Source: Bordetella holmesii ATCC 51541 | Lineage (GTDB): Bacteria > Pseudomonadota > Gammaproteobacteria > Burkholderiales > Burkholderiaceae_B | Assembly: GCA_000612485.1 (NCBI GenBank) | Contig: CP007494.1 | Span: 1,302,001-1,366,000 of the forward strand | Length of the DNA stretch: 64,000 nucleotides | Reading direction: 5' to 3' | In this document: positions 54,328 through 63,299 of the stretch, piece by piece | How the letters are laid out: each line of letters begins with the position of its first letter | How positions within the stretch are numbered: the stretch's first letter is position 1 | Program-made: the position numbers and the translations under genes | The notes under the pieces: model-generated | What the model saw: the letters and a program-made list of their open reading frames with translations, nothing else | What the model was told of the DNA's origin: nothing | Database searches by the model: none

Positions 54328-54519
54328 ATGAAAGCTAGCGAACTCCGTTCGAAAGACGCCGCCGAGCTGGGCAAAGAGCTCGAGAGCCTGCTGAAGGCGC
54401 AATTTGGTCTGCGCATGCAGAAGGCTACGCAGCAGCTTGCCAACACCAGCCAGCTGCGCAACGTGCGTCGCGATATCGCGCGTGTGCGTACCTTGCTGAC
54501 CGAGAAGGCAGGGAAATAA
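54328..54519 (+). CDS. rpmC: 50S ribosomal protein L29
   Basis: 63 residues, all helical: [20 protein letters not shown] and [20 protein letters not shown]. Sits between rplP and rpsQ; rpsQ starts 2 bases after its stop. Confidence 0.97.
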
Positions 54520-54521
54520 AC

Positions 54522-54803
54522 ATGAGCGAAACGCAAAACACCCAGGTTACCAAGCGCCAGCGTACGCTGGTTGGCAAGGTCGTCAGCAACAAGATGGACA
54601 AGACTGTCGTCGTGCTCGTTGAGCGCCGCGTCAAGCACCCCATCTACGGTAAGATCGTCATGCGTTCGGCCAAGTACAAGGCCCACGACGAAACGAACCA
54701 GTACAACGAAGGCGATACCGTTGAAATCGCAGAAGGCCGCCCCATCTCGCGCTCCAAGGCGTGGCGTGTGGTGCGTCTGGTCGAAGCAGCGCGCATCATC
54801 TAA
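54522..54803 (+). CDS. rpsQ: 30S ribosomal protein S17
   Basis: 93 residues; [20 protein letters not shown] and [20 protein letters not shown] followed by [13 protein letters not shown]. Last gene of the S10 operon here; a strong terminator follows and rplN does not. Confidence 0.98.
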   Translation: MSETQNTQVTKRQRTLVGKVVSNKMDKTVVVLVERRVKHPIYGKIVMRSAKYKAHDETNQYNEGDTVEIAEGRPISRSKAWRVVRLVEAARII

Positions 54804-54853
54804 GTTGTAGCATCGCGGCATACCAGGGTTCGCCTCGGATGCCACGAGAAAAA

Positions 54854-54884
54854 ACGGCCGGGATTGCATCCCGGCCGTTTTTTT
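54854..54884 (+). terminator. Rho-independent terminator of the S10 operon
   Basis: 10-bp perfect stem ACGGCCGGGA/TCCCGGCCGT with loop TTGCA, preceded by A-rich sequence and followed by seven T. It also lies just after the end of the convergent livM-like gene. Confidence 0.92.
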
Positions 54885-54904
54885 ATCTTCGGCGTTGGCG
54901 GTGT

Positions 54905-55951
54905 TTAGCCGCGCAGCTTGCCTGCTATGCCGCCGGGGAAATAATACACCGACAAGACGAACAGAACACCCAACCACAGCAGCCAGCGATCGGGTTCAAA
55001 CCATGGCGCCACGAGTGTCAGGCTGGCGGTGGCCGCGTGAAGGATTTGGAGTCCGTCTTGCAGATAGCTCTGTGCGAACACAAACAGTGTTGCTCCGAGT
55101 ACGGCCCCATACATTGTCCCCATGCCGCCTATGACCAGCATCAGCAAGACGTTGAGCATGATCTCAAAAGACAGCGTGGTGTCGGGCCCGTTGTAGCGCA
55201 GCCAGAGGGCGTAGAGCGCGCCAGCTATGGTGGCAAACAAGGCCGCCAGCACATTGGAGGCACTGCGGTAGATCACGCTTCGATAACCCAGTGCTTCGGC
55301 GCGAAACGCATTTTCGCGAATGGCCTGCAGTACGCGGCCAAAGGGCGAGTTGACGATGCGCAGCAGCAGAAGAAAGAGCACGACGGCCGCGGAGAAGATC
55401 AGATAGTAGGTAATGATGCGGCCGTCGATATTCAAACCCAGCACCGGTTCACGAAAGACCTTGTAGGCGGGCCGGAGCAAGTGCGGGACTTTGAAGTTCA
55501 GGCCGTCTTCGCCACCGGTCAACCAGGATAGTTGCGAACTGAGCGTCTGAAATGCCGCGGCCACGGCAAGCGTGATCATGGCGTAGAAAATGGCCCGAAC
55601 TCGCAGACTGGCCAGGCCGATGAGCAATGCCAATAGCAGCGACACCGCCAAAGCAATGAGCAGGCCGGCTCCAACGGCAGCCCATCCGGGCTCCATGCGC
55701 GTGCTGGCAATCGCAACGCCGTAGGCGCCGATACCGAAGAACATCGTGTGTGCAAAGCTCACCACGCCAGTGTAGCCAAGCAAGAGATCGTAGCTGGCGA
55801 CCAGTACGACGAACACCAGTATCTTGGCTGCCACCGCGAGCGCGCGCGGGCCCGGGAAGACAAACGGGGCGATGGCCAGAAGGACCACGATGAGTATGAG
55901 CAGCGCGGCCAGCACGCGACTACGAGGCGGATCGCCGGAGAGCAAGTGCAT
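54905..55951 (-). CDS. Branched-chain-type ABC transporter permease, LivM-like
   Basis: 348-residue inner-membrane permease. After TM1 it shows KILVFVVLVASYDLLLGYTG, VSFAHTMFFGIGAYGVAIAS and the coupling-loop stretch SPFGRVLQAIRENAFRAEAL-GYR, all LivM signatures. The ATG at 55951 was selected over a longer reading. It is the last gene of the operon hydrolase-livK-livG-livF-livH-livM. Such HAAT systems carry amino acids, urea, amides or aromatic acids; the substrate is not evident. Confidence 0.93.
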   Translation of the reverse strand: MHLLSGDPPRSRVLAALLILIVVLLAIAPFVFPGPRALAVAAKILVFVVLVASYDLLLGYTGVVSFAHTMFFGIGAYGVAIASTRMEPGWAAVGAGLLIALAVSLLLALLIGLASLRVRAIFYAMITLAVAAAFQTLSSQLSWLTGGEDGLNFKVPHLLRPAYKVFREPVLGLNIDGRIITYYLIFSAAVVLFLLLLRIVNSPFGRVLQAIRENAFRAEALGYRSVIYRSASNVLAALFATIAGALYALWLRYNGPDTTLSFEIMLNVLLMLVIGGMGTMYGAVLGATLFVFAQSYLQDGLQILHAATASLTLVAPWFEPDRWLLWLGVLFVLSVYYFPGGIAGKLRG

Positions 55952-55955
55952 GGTG

Positions 55956-56975
55956 TTAGCGCGGTTGGGTGACTGGATAGACGCCCTGCGGGCGCCACAA
56001 CAAGACGGCAACCAGCAGTGCGATATTGGAGAACAGCGCAGCCTTGGGCAGTAAGAAGCCAGTGTAGTTGGCCATCAAGCCCACGAGCAGCGCGCCGATG
56101 AGACATCCGGCGGTCGAGCCGAGGCCGCCTATCATGATGACGATGAAGATGAGTACGTTGACTTGTGCGCCGAGCTGCGGAACCACGGACTGTTGATACA
56201 GGCCCCAGAGCACGCCACCGAGTCCGGCGAGCATCGAGCCTGCGACGAAAACGGCGATGAACAGATGCCGTATGCGGTATCCCAGGCTCTCGACCATTTC
56301 GCGATCCTCTACGTCAGCACGGATCAACAGTCCCAACTTGCTGCGATTAAGAACGACGAGCAGCAGGCCGAGCACGCCCAATCCGATTGCCAACGCCAGT
56401 AGCCGAAACTTCTCGATGGCAGCGTCTCCGAACAAGACCGCGCCGCGCAGAGCCGTCGGCAGTACCAGGGTGATGGTTTGCGGGCCCCAGATCATCTTGA
56501 TGAGTTCCTCGCCGATGATCAGCCCTCCCATAGTGATCAGGATCTGCTTCAGGTGGTGGCCGTAGACGGGGCGGACAATCAGCCGTTCGAACACCGCGCC
56601 TATCGCACCGGCGACCGCCATGCCGACAAGCAATGCCGGAACAATGGCTCCCAGGTTGACCCACAGGCTGGGGCTGTCCGTCCACCCTCCCATGAGCGCG
56701 AGTACCGTGGTGGCCATGTAGGCGCCGATGGCAATGAACAGACCGTGGCCGAAATTCAGTACGTCCATCAGGCCGAAGACGAGCGTCATGCCGGAGGCGA
56801 CGATGAAAATGATCATTCCCATGGCCAGCCCGGCCACGGTCAGCGTGAGCCATGTCGACCAGGAACCGATCAATGGCAGGGCGGCGACGGCAAGACCCAG
56901 CACGAGTGCGGCAGGGATGTAATCGCGGCGGGCGGCCGGCAGACTTGTCTCGGTCGTGGAAAGTCCGGTGCTCAT
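55956..56975 (-). CDS. Branched-chain-type ABC transporter permease, LivH-like
   Basis: 339 residues; a long N-terminal lead then TMs with GMTLVFGLMDVLNFGHGLFI-AIGAYMA (the LivH signature), and the coupling loop KLGLLIRADVEDREMVESLGYR. Its stop is 4 bp before livM and its ATG overlaps the livF stop (ATGA). Confidence 0.93.
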   Translation of the reverse strand: MSTGLSTTETSLPAARRDYIPAALVLGLAVAALPLIGSWSTWLTLTVAGLAMGMIIFIVASGMTLVFGLMDVLNFGHGLFIAIGAYMATTVLALMGGWTDSPSLWVNLGAIVPALLVGMAVAGAIGAVFERLIVRPVYGHHLKQILITMGGLIIGEELIKMIWGPQTITLVLPTALRGAVLFGDAAIEKFRLLALAIGLGVLGLLLVVLNRSKLGLLIRADVEDREMVESLGYRIRHLFIAVFVAGSMLAGLGGVLWGLYQQSVVPQLGAQVNVLIFIVIMIGGLGSTAGCLIGALLVGLMANYTGFLLPKAALFSNIALLVAVLLWRPQGVYPVTQPR

Positions 56976-57710
56976 TGATGACTCCCCAGGGACAGGCCCA
57001 GCAGTCGTTGTTGCAGAGTGTCGTCCTGCGCCAGCGCAGTCATGCTGCCTGCGTGGACGACGCACCCGTTGTCCATCACGGCAACGTGGTCGCCCAACTG
57101 GCTGGCAAAGCCGAAGTTCTGCTCGACGAGCAGGATCGTCGTGCCACCACGCTTGAGCTCCTCAAACGCGGCGATCATGTTTTGAACAATGGATGGCGCC
57201 AGGCCTTTGCTGGGCTCATCGACAATGAGCAGCCGTCGCAGCTCGATAATGGCGCGCGCTACGGCCAACATTTGCTTCTGGCCGCCGGAAAGGTTTCCGG
57301 CAGGATAAAGCCAGAACTTTCGCAGTGCGGGGAGGAAACCGAAGATCCATTCCAGCCTGGCAGTGTCCAGATCCTTGGCGCGCCGCACGCCGCACGCCGC
57401 GCGCAGCCAGCAGAATATTCTCCTTGACCGTGAGCCCGCCGAAGATACCCATGTTCTCGGGCACGTAGGCGATGCCCCGGCGTGCCATCTCAGGTGGCCT
57501 GGGCCTGACGGCTTGCGCATCGAATTGCAGCGTGCCGCGAGTGGCCTGCCACAGGCCCATGATGGTGCGCAGAGTCGTCGTCTTGCCTGCGCCGTTACGC
57601 CCCAACAGCATGGTTACGCGCCCTCGCGGCACATCCAGATTCACACCATGAAGGATGTGATACGCGCCGATGTGCGTATGCACATCATGTAGTCGCAATA
57701 AGGGCATCAT
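56972..57710 (-). pseudogene. Branched-chain-type ABC transporter ATPase, LivF-like, frameshifted by a 7-bp duplication
   Basis: Walker A GRNGAGKTTTLRTIMGLW and the Q-loop region PENMGIFGGLTVKENILLAARG are in the first frame. The signature NLSGGQKQMLAVARAIIELR and Walker B LLIVDEPSKGLAP are in another. The break is a tandem duplication of the 7-mer CGCCGCA on the plus strand (57381-57394). Removing one copy gives ARGVRRAKDLDTARLEWIFG and an uninterrupted 243-residue LivF. As given, translation ends before the signature motif, so the ATPase would be inactive. Unlike the homopolymer cases this is a replication-slippage type lesion and may be real. Start ATG at 57710 or 57707, overlapping the livG stop. 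Confidence 0.88.
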
Positions 57711-58468
57711 GCGGCGTTTCCCATGCCCAGGTAGGCCTGTTGGACCAGCGGTGAAGCAATGACGTCGGCGGGTAATCCATCGGCCATGAGGCGGCCGTTG
57801 TGCAGCACGACGATGCGATCGGCCAGCTCGCGCACAACATCCATTTTGTGTTCTACCAACATGATGATCTTGGCGGGATCCTGTTTGAGTTCGCGAATGA
57901 GGTCGAGGATTACTGGCACATCGTCCACGCTCATGCCCGCGGTAGGCTCATCGAGCATGAACACCACGGGGTCCAGGGCCATCAACATGGCGATCTCGAG
58001 CTTGCGCTGGTCGCCGTGTGGCAGGTCGGCCGCAGCCTGATCCCGCCGCTGTTGCAAGCGTGCGCGCACCAGCAGCGCATCAGCGTGTTCGATCAAGGCA
58101 TGATCGTCTCGCCAGCGATTCCACAGCTTGATGTGCCGCCAACCTGGTCCTTGAGCGCGCGACTGCAGCGCCAGCCGCACATTCTCATGGACGGTCAACC
58201 GGGGGAACAATTGCGTGAGCTGAAACGCGCGGCCCAGGCCGGCATGCATGCGGGCCGCTACGCCCAGACGTGTAAGGTCACGTCCGCCGAGCAGCACCGC
58301 CCCTGTGCTGGCCCGCAGTTGGCCGGATATCAGGTTGAAGTAGGTGGTTTTTCCTGCTCCGTTCGGACCCACGATGGCAGTCAGCGTGCCGGGGGCATAG
58401 CGCGCGCTGACGCCATCGACGGCGGTGTGACCGCCAAAACGGATTCCCAGCGATCGTGTCTCGAGCAT
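57707..58468 (-). CDS. Branched-chain-type ABC transporter ATPase, LivG-like
   Basis: 253-residue ATPase: Walker A VGPNGAGKTTYFNLISGQL, Q-loop FPRLTVHENVRLAL, Walker B VFMLDEPTAGMSVDD and the H-loop MLVEHKMDVV. The signature motif, LPHGDQRKLEIAMLMALD, has the LivG-typical degenerate form (LSYGDQR). Starts at ATG 58468, 4 bp after livK ends. Intact. Confidence 0.92.
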   Translation of the reverse strand: MLETRSLGIRFGGHTAVDGVSARYAPGTLTAIVGPNGAGKTTYFNLISGQLRASTGAVLLGGRDLTRLGVAARMHAGLGRAFQLTQLFPRLTVHENVRLALQSRAQGPGWRHIKLWNRWRDDHALIEHADALLVRARLQQRRDQAAADLPHGDQRKLEIAMLMALDPVVFMLDEPTAGMSVDDVPVILDLIRELKQDPAKIIMLVEHKMDVVRELADRIVVLHNGRLMADGLPADVIASPLVQQAYLGMGNAA

Positions 58469-58472
58469 GGGC

Positions 58473-59645
58473 TCAGCGCTTGTTCTGGATGGGAACATCC
58501 ATTTGCTCAGGCGTGATCTCGCGCACCAGCTCCTGCTCCGCCCAGGGTACGGAGGGATCGTTCTTGATGCGGAAGTGGTACATGGACTGCATGGCCTGAT
58601 GATCCTGCGGGCGGAATGTCATTTTGCCTTTGGGCGTTTCAAAGCTCATTCCTTCCATGGCCTTGATGAGCGTGTCCGTATCTGACTTGCCCGCGGTCTT
58701 CTTCAGAGCCTCGACGATGGCGATCCCCGCTGACATTCCGCCGGCGGTGAAGAAGTCCGGTGGCTGTCCATAGCGTTTTTGATGCTCGGCCACCAGCCAG
58801 TCGTTAATGGGGTTCTTCGGAATACCGTAGTAGTAGTAGGTGGCGCCTTCCATTCCGGCCAGACTCTTGAGCGGCGTCATGGCGGCCAGTGTGTTGCCGC
58901 CAGTGGCGATCTCTATGCCATAGCGTTTGGGGTCGAGGTCCGCGATCTTGAACGGATTGCCCGCTCCTGCCCAAAGGACAAAGATGATCTTGCGGCCCGG
59001 CTTGTCCTTGAGCGCGTCGAACAAGCGTTGCGCGCCGCCACTGAAGTCGGTGGCGTTGGCGGGCAGATACTCCTCATGCACGATCTTGGCATGCTTGAGC
59101 GCGCCCTTGAACGCGCGCACACCATCTCTGCCGAAGGCGTAGTCCTGTGCCAGCATTCCAATGGATGTGCCGTCCTGATCGAAGGCGGCGGCATTGGCCA
59201 CGGCATCCTGCGAGGAATTACGGCCGGTGCGAAAGATATAGCGGTTCCATTTCTCGCCGGTAATCGAGTCGGCGACGGCGGGCTCGACGAGCAGGATTTT
59301 CTCGTACTCCTCCGCAATGGGCAGCATGGCTAGTGCCACGCCCGAAGAGGTCGGGCCCACGGCAAGGTCGGCATTGTCATCGGCGTAGGCCGAAGCCAGC
59401 TGCGCGCGCGCAACATCCGGCTTGCCTTGGTTGTCCTTTTCGATCACCCGTATTTTGCGGCCGGCCACGGCCATCGTGCCCTGGGTAGCGTACTCCAGGC
59501 CCATCATCAGGCCATTGTGGGTTTGTTTGGCGTAGGCCTCCAGGGGACCGGTCTTGTCATACACATGCGCGACCACCAGGTCGGCGGCGACGGCGGGGGC
59601 TGCAAGCGCGACGCTTGTCAGAACGGCGGTCAGGATGCGTTTCAT
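58473..59645 (-). CDS. Branched-chain-type ABC transporter substrate-binding protein, LivK-like
   Basis: Periplasmic binding protein fold type I, 390 residues. Signal peptide MKRILTAVLTSVALAAPAVA, then DLVVAHVYDKTGPLEAYAKQ and VVNA-type motifs; KIRVIEKDNQGKPDVARAQL and PAVADSITGEKWNRYIFRTG match the Peripla_BP_6 family. It may bind an aromatic or amide compound; substrate unknown. Its ATG overlaps the hydrolase stop (ATGA), so transporter and hydrolase are co-expressed. Confidence 0.9.
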   Translation of the reverse strand: MKRILTAVLTSVALAAPAVAADLVVAHVYDKTGPLEAYAKQTHNGLMMGLEYATQGTMAVAGRKIRVIEKDNQGKPDVARAQLASAYADDNADLAVGPTSSGVALAMLPIAEEYEKILLVEPAVADSITGEKWNRYIFRTGRNSSQDAVANAAAFDQDGTSIGMLAQDYAFGRDGVRAFKGALKHAKIVHEEYLPANATDFSGGAQRLFDALKDKPGRKIIFVLWAGAGNPFKIADLDPKRYGIEIATGGNTLAAMTPLKSLAGMEGATYYYYGIPKNPINDWLVAEHQKRYGQPPDFFTAGGMSAGIAIVEALKKTAGKSDTDTLIKAMEGMSFETPKGKMTFRPQDHQAMQSMYHFRIKNDPSVPWAEQELVREITPEQMDVPIQNKR

Positions 59646-60511
59646 GCGGACTCTCCTCGGGCACGATGCTGGGCGAGAAATTGACGTACGGGTTCGATCT
59701 GTGCGGGAGCGTTCAGGCTGGGGGCGTGGCCGCAATCGGCAATACTGAGCAGGCGCGCTCGTGGGCCACGTTCGGTCATGGCACGGGCGGTGTCTTCGAG
59801 CAGCAGATCCGATTGCTCGCCGCGCAACAGCAACACGGGCTGCCGGATGCTGTCGTACTCGGGCCAGCGCTCATAATCGTCAGGGTAGAGCTCGAACTGA
59901 CCGACGATGGCTGGATCGTAGTGCAAGGTGATACGCCCATCGGGTAGACGCCGTGCCGAGGTCTCTGTCATGCGGCGCCACTGCTCGTCGGTTTGCTTAC
60001 CGTAGGGTTTGTAGGCGTTACGCACCCATTGCTCCAGCTCCGTTACCGTAGTGAACGCGGGCGGGCTGCCGGTATAGGCCTGGATGCGCTTCATGGCCGG
60101 GCGGGGCAGGGTGGGGCCGATGTCGTTGATTACCAAGTGGGTCAGGCGTTGCCGCAGACAGGTTGCCGCCGCCACCATGCCGATGGCTCCGCCCATGGAC
60201 GTGCCGACCCAGGCAGCCTGGCGTATTCCAAGACCGTCAAGCAGATCTTCGGCCAGTCGGACGTAGAACGACAGTTGATATTCCTGGCGTGGTTTGGGAC
60301 TCCATTGGGACAGGCCGCGCCCCAGCGTGTCCGGGCAAATGACGCGCCACTCGGCACTCAATACGTGCGCCAGATCGTCGAAATCGCGTCCCGTGCGGGC
60401 CAAGCCGTGCCATAGGAGGACGGCAGGCGCATCGGCCTGTCCCCATTCGACGTAATGCAATTCTCGGCCTTGGGCACGCGCATAGCGCGAGGCGGGGTGG
60501 GTCGCCTTCAT
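59642..60511 (-). CDS. Alpha/beta hydrolase
   Basis: 289-residue hydrolase of the MhpC/DhaA-like fold. Oxyanion region VLLWHGLARTGRDFDDL, nucleophile elbow GTSMGG (Ser in WVGTSMGGAIG), acid in LLRGEQSDLLLED, and His in IADCGHAPSL near the C-terminus: the triad Ser-Asp-His is complete. No signal peptide, so cytosolic. First gene of the liv-type operon, so it may act on the imported compound, for example as an esterase or amidase. The ATG at 60511 follows GGAGGAGAC. Confidence 0.9.
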   Translation of the reverse strand: MKATHPASRYARAQGRELHYVEWGQADAPAVLLWHGLARTGRDFDDLAHVLSAEWRVICPDTLGRGLSQWSPKPRQEYQLSFYVRLAEDLLDGLGIRQAAWVGTSMGGAIGMVAAATCLRQRLTHLVINDIGPTLPRPAMKRIQAYTGSPPAFTTVTELEQWVRNAYKPYGKQTDEQWRRMTETSARRLPDGRITLHYDPAIVGQFELYPDDYERWPEYDSIRQPVLLLRGEQSDLLLEDTARAMTERGPRARLLSIADCGHAPSLNAPAQIEPVRQFLAQHRARGESA

Positions 60512-60663
60512 GTCTCCTCCCGGATTTCCCAGGTTGTTCTCTGTTGGGGCCGAATATAGACTTGTTCTTAGGGCGCAGACAAGGCGCCCATGCCCGGCAA
60601 GAGGCACGATCAAAAGAATGGGTACGCTCAGTCAATTCGAGGGCGTGCGCGGAGACATACAGC

Positions 60664-61647
60664 ATGGTTGACACACGATTCGCCACGACTCAGGTGGACC
60701 CGCAACAGCAGTTGGACAGTTGGCGCGATGCGCTGGCGCACGCTTTCGGTCCGTTTGAGGTCCATGCCGGGCAGGGCGGCGGAGCATTCGGCGGCAGCTT
60801 GCGTTATGCGCGCCGAGCGCACCTGCAATTCAATGACCTGCACTATCAAGGGCAAAAGCTCGAACGCACGCGCGGCAACATCTCTCAGCTCGATGAAGAG
60901 TTCTTCACCTTTGGCATGCCGCTGGCAGGCCCGTTGTCCGTGACGCAGTCGGGCAGGCGCTTCGAGGTCGAGCCCGGCTGTGTGTATCTCATGAATCAGA
61001 GCGCACCGTATCAGGCCGTCGCGCAGGGCCAGTGCGGCTATCGCAGTCTGAGCATTTCCTTCCCGCGTGCGGCGCTCGCTCAGCGTGCCACTCGGCTGGA
61101 GTCGTTCTATAAGTTGTGCATCGACGATGGCGCCCCGGGCGGGCAGCTCTTGAAAAGCTATCTGGACCACCTTCTGGGCGGGATGGCCTCCTGGACCGAT
61201 AGCGAGGTGGGGACGCTGGGCGAGCATCTGATCGATCTCATTGTGCTGTTTCTCGTGCAGTCCCAGGCGGGGCACGCCTCAGAACATGACAGCAGCGTGA
61301 GTCTGGCGCATCGCGAGCGTGCACTGGCGTTCATGCGGCGGCATCTTGCGGATACGGCCTTGACTCCGGCGCGGATCGGACAGGCCTGTGGGTTGTCGGT
61401 AAGCTACTTGCATCGCGTGTTTCAGCTTGCGAATCTAAGCGTGGAGTCTCAGCTCTATGAACTGCGTCTTGCCCATTGCCAGCGTTTGCTGCGGGATCCG
61501 GCCCACGCCCATCGAACGATTGCCGAGCTGGCGTATCAAAGCGGGTTTGCGCACGCGGCGCATTTCAGCCGTGTGTTTCGCCAGCATTGCGGCATGACTG
61601 CGCGCGAATTTCGCGCGCAGTCGGCCCGGCAATGGCACCAGGGCTGA
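60664..61647 (+). CDS. AraC-family transcriptional regulator
   Basis: 327 residues: an N-terminal AraC-binding-like domain (FTFGMPLAGPLSVTQSGRRFE, VYLMNQSAPYQAV) and two C-terminal helix-turn-helices (TPARIGQACGLSVSYLHRVF; RTIAELAYQSGFAHAAHFSR-VFRQHCGMTAREFR). It is divergent from the hydrolase-liv operon, with 152 bp between starts, and convergent with the aldehyde dehydrogenase gene, so local control of the operon is likely. The ATG at 60664 begins MVDTRFATTQVDP. Confidence 0.92.
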   Translation: MVDTRFATTQVDPQQQLDSWRDALAHAFGPFEVHAGQGGGAFGGSLRYARRAHLQFNDLHYQGQKLERTRGNISQLDEEFFTFGMPLAGPLSVTQSGRRFEVEPGCVYLMNQSAPYQAVAQGQCGYRSLSISFPRAALAQRATRLESFYKLCIDDGAPGGQLLKSYLDHLLGGMASWTDSEVGTLGEHLIDLIVLFLVQSQAGHASEHDSSVSLAHRERALAFMRRHLADTALTPARIGQACGLSVSYLHRVFQLANLSVESQLYELRLAHCQRLLRDPAHAHRTIAELAYQSGFAHAAHFSRVFRQHCGMTAREFRAQSARQWHQG

Positions 61648-61683
61648 GGTGGATATCCTGCCCCGGGCGATGGCTGGCCGGAT

Positions 61684-63111
61684 TCAGATTTGCGTGATGT
61701 ACTTGGTCACCAGATAACCGTCGAAGGTCTCCAGCCCGCCTTCGCTGCCGATGCCGCTGTCCTTGATGCCGCCGAAAGGCGTCTCGGCCAGTGCGCTGCC
61801 GAAATGATTGATGTTGACCATGCCGGCCTCCAGCCCATTGGAGACTTTGGTGGCGGTTTTCAGCGATTCGGTGAACACATACGAAGACAGGCCAAAGGGA
61901 AGGCTATTGGCGCGTTTGAGGACTTCGTCGGTGTCCTTGAAGCGCACCACCGGCGCCAGCGGGCCGAAGGGTTCTTCGGTCATCAGCATGGCGTGGTCAG
62001 GAATGTCGGTCACCACCGTGGGGCTGAAGAAATACCCCTTGTCTGACGGAGCATCGCCGCCGAGTACGATCTTGGCACCGTGCTTGCGCGCGTCGTCGAT
62101 GAACTGCTTCATGGCAGGCACCCGGCGCTCGTGGGCAAGCGGGCCCATTTCAACGCCGGCATCCATGCCGTTGCCAACCTTGATGCCGGACAGCACTTCC
62201 GTAAAGCGCGCCACGAAAGCGTCATACGCGCCTTCCTGGACATAGAACCGGGTGGGCGAGACGTATACCTGTCCCGCGTTGCGGATTTTGAACCGGGCCA
62301 GCATTTCAGCGGCGCGCGTGACATCGGCGTCATCGAAAACCAGCACGGGAGAGTGGCCGCCCAATTCCATGGTCACGCGCTTCATGTGCGCGCCGGCCAG
62401 CGCGGCAAGCTGCTTGCCGACGGGCACCGAGCCGGTGAACGAGACCTTGCGCACGATGGGGGACCGAATCAAGTAGTCGGATATCTTGGCCGGTTCGCCC
62501 CAAACGATGTTCAGGCAGCCTTTGGGTAAGCCGGCCTCATGGAACAGGCGGGCAATGGCCATGACGGCGCTGGGAGAATCTTCCGGCCCCTTGAGAACCA
62601 TGGTGCAGCCGGCGCCCAAGGCCGCGCAGATTTTGCGGATGGCCTGGTTGTAGGGGAAATTCCAGGGGGTGAAGGCCGCGCACACTCCGATGGGTTCGTG
62701 GAGCACCAACTGGCGGGCATCGGGATTGCGCGGCGGCACGATGCGGCCATAGATCCGGCGGCATTCTTCGGCGTGCCAATCGGCATGTTCGGAGCAACTG
62801 GTGACTTCGCCGATGGCCTCGGCCAGAGGCTTGCCTTGGTCAAGGGTCATGTTGCGACCGATCTCCTGGGCGTGCTCCCGTGAAAGAGCGCCTACCTTGC
62901 GCAGGATGGCCGAACGCTCCATCGGCGAGGTGCGCTTCCACGTTTCGAAGGCGCGGGCCGCTGCCTCCAGAGCGCGATCCAGATCCGCTTGCGAGGCGTG
63001 AGGAAGCTGGCCTAGTACTTCGCGCGTCGCAGGATTGACCACGTCTTCGGTCTTGCGACCGTCGCCGCTCAGAAATTCACCATCGATATACAAAGCCAAC
63101 TGTTCGTACAT
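61684..63111 (-). CDS. NAD(P)-dependent aldehyde dehydrogenase lacking the catalytic cysteine
   Basis: 475-residue protein of the succinate-semialdehyde/betaine-aldehyde dehydrogenase group. Cofactor motifs FTPWNFP (N151) and [11 protein letters not shown], and the general base E249 in MELGGHSP, are present. The active-site motif, normally FxNxGQxC, reads [14 protein letters not shown]: Tyr283 (codon TAC, plus-strand 62263-62265) stands where the nucleophilic Cys should be. A single TGC-to-TAC change explains it. Without the thiol no thioacyl intermediate can form, so dehydrogenase activity should be lost. Otherwise full length. Start ATG at 63111 ([13 protein letters not shown]). Converges with the AraC gene and may belong to the same catabolic cluster. 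Confidence 0.92.
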   Translation of the reverse strand: MYEQLALYIDGEFLSGDGRKTEDVVNPATREVLGQLPHASQADLDRALEAAARAFETWKRTSPMERSAILRKVGALSREHAQEIGRNMTLDQGKPLAEAIGEVTSCSEHADWHAEECRRIYGRIVPPRNPDARQLVLHEPIGVCAAFTPWNFPYNQAIRKICAALGAGCTMVLKGPEDSPSAVMAIARLFHEAGLPKGCLNIVWGEPAKISDYLIRSPIVRKVSFTGSVPVGKQLAALAGAHMKRVTMELGGHSPVLVFDDADVTRAAEMLARFKIRNAGQVYVSPTRFYVQEGAYDAFVARFTEVLSGIKVGNGMDAGVEMGPLAHERRVPAMKQFIDDARKHGAKIVLGGDAPSDKGYFFSPTVVTDIPDHAMLMTEEPFGPLAPVVRFKDTDEVLKRANSLPFGLSSYVFTESLKTATKVSNGLEAGMVNINHFGSALAETPFGGIKDSGIGSEGGLETFDGYLVTKYITQI

Positions 63112-63299
63112 GCCAGTCTTTCCTCGGGGGAATTGGTGGGGTGGGGGCGCGGCAGGCACCCCGTGTGGCGCCAGTCTAAACCAGCTTGGTTCCCTGTGTA
63201 GGGGCCACTAACGGCCTAAACGGGGGAACCAATACATCCCAGGTTCACGGGCGCGAGGCGCGGGCGCTGTATCGATTGGGTATGATCGCGGGCTACCAC

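Noticed and set aside
54761..55531. Plus-strand open frame running from inside rpsQ across the terminator into livM
   Set aside because: It crosses a strong terminator and is antisense to a clear permease gene.
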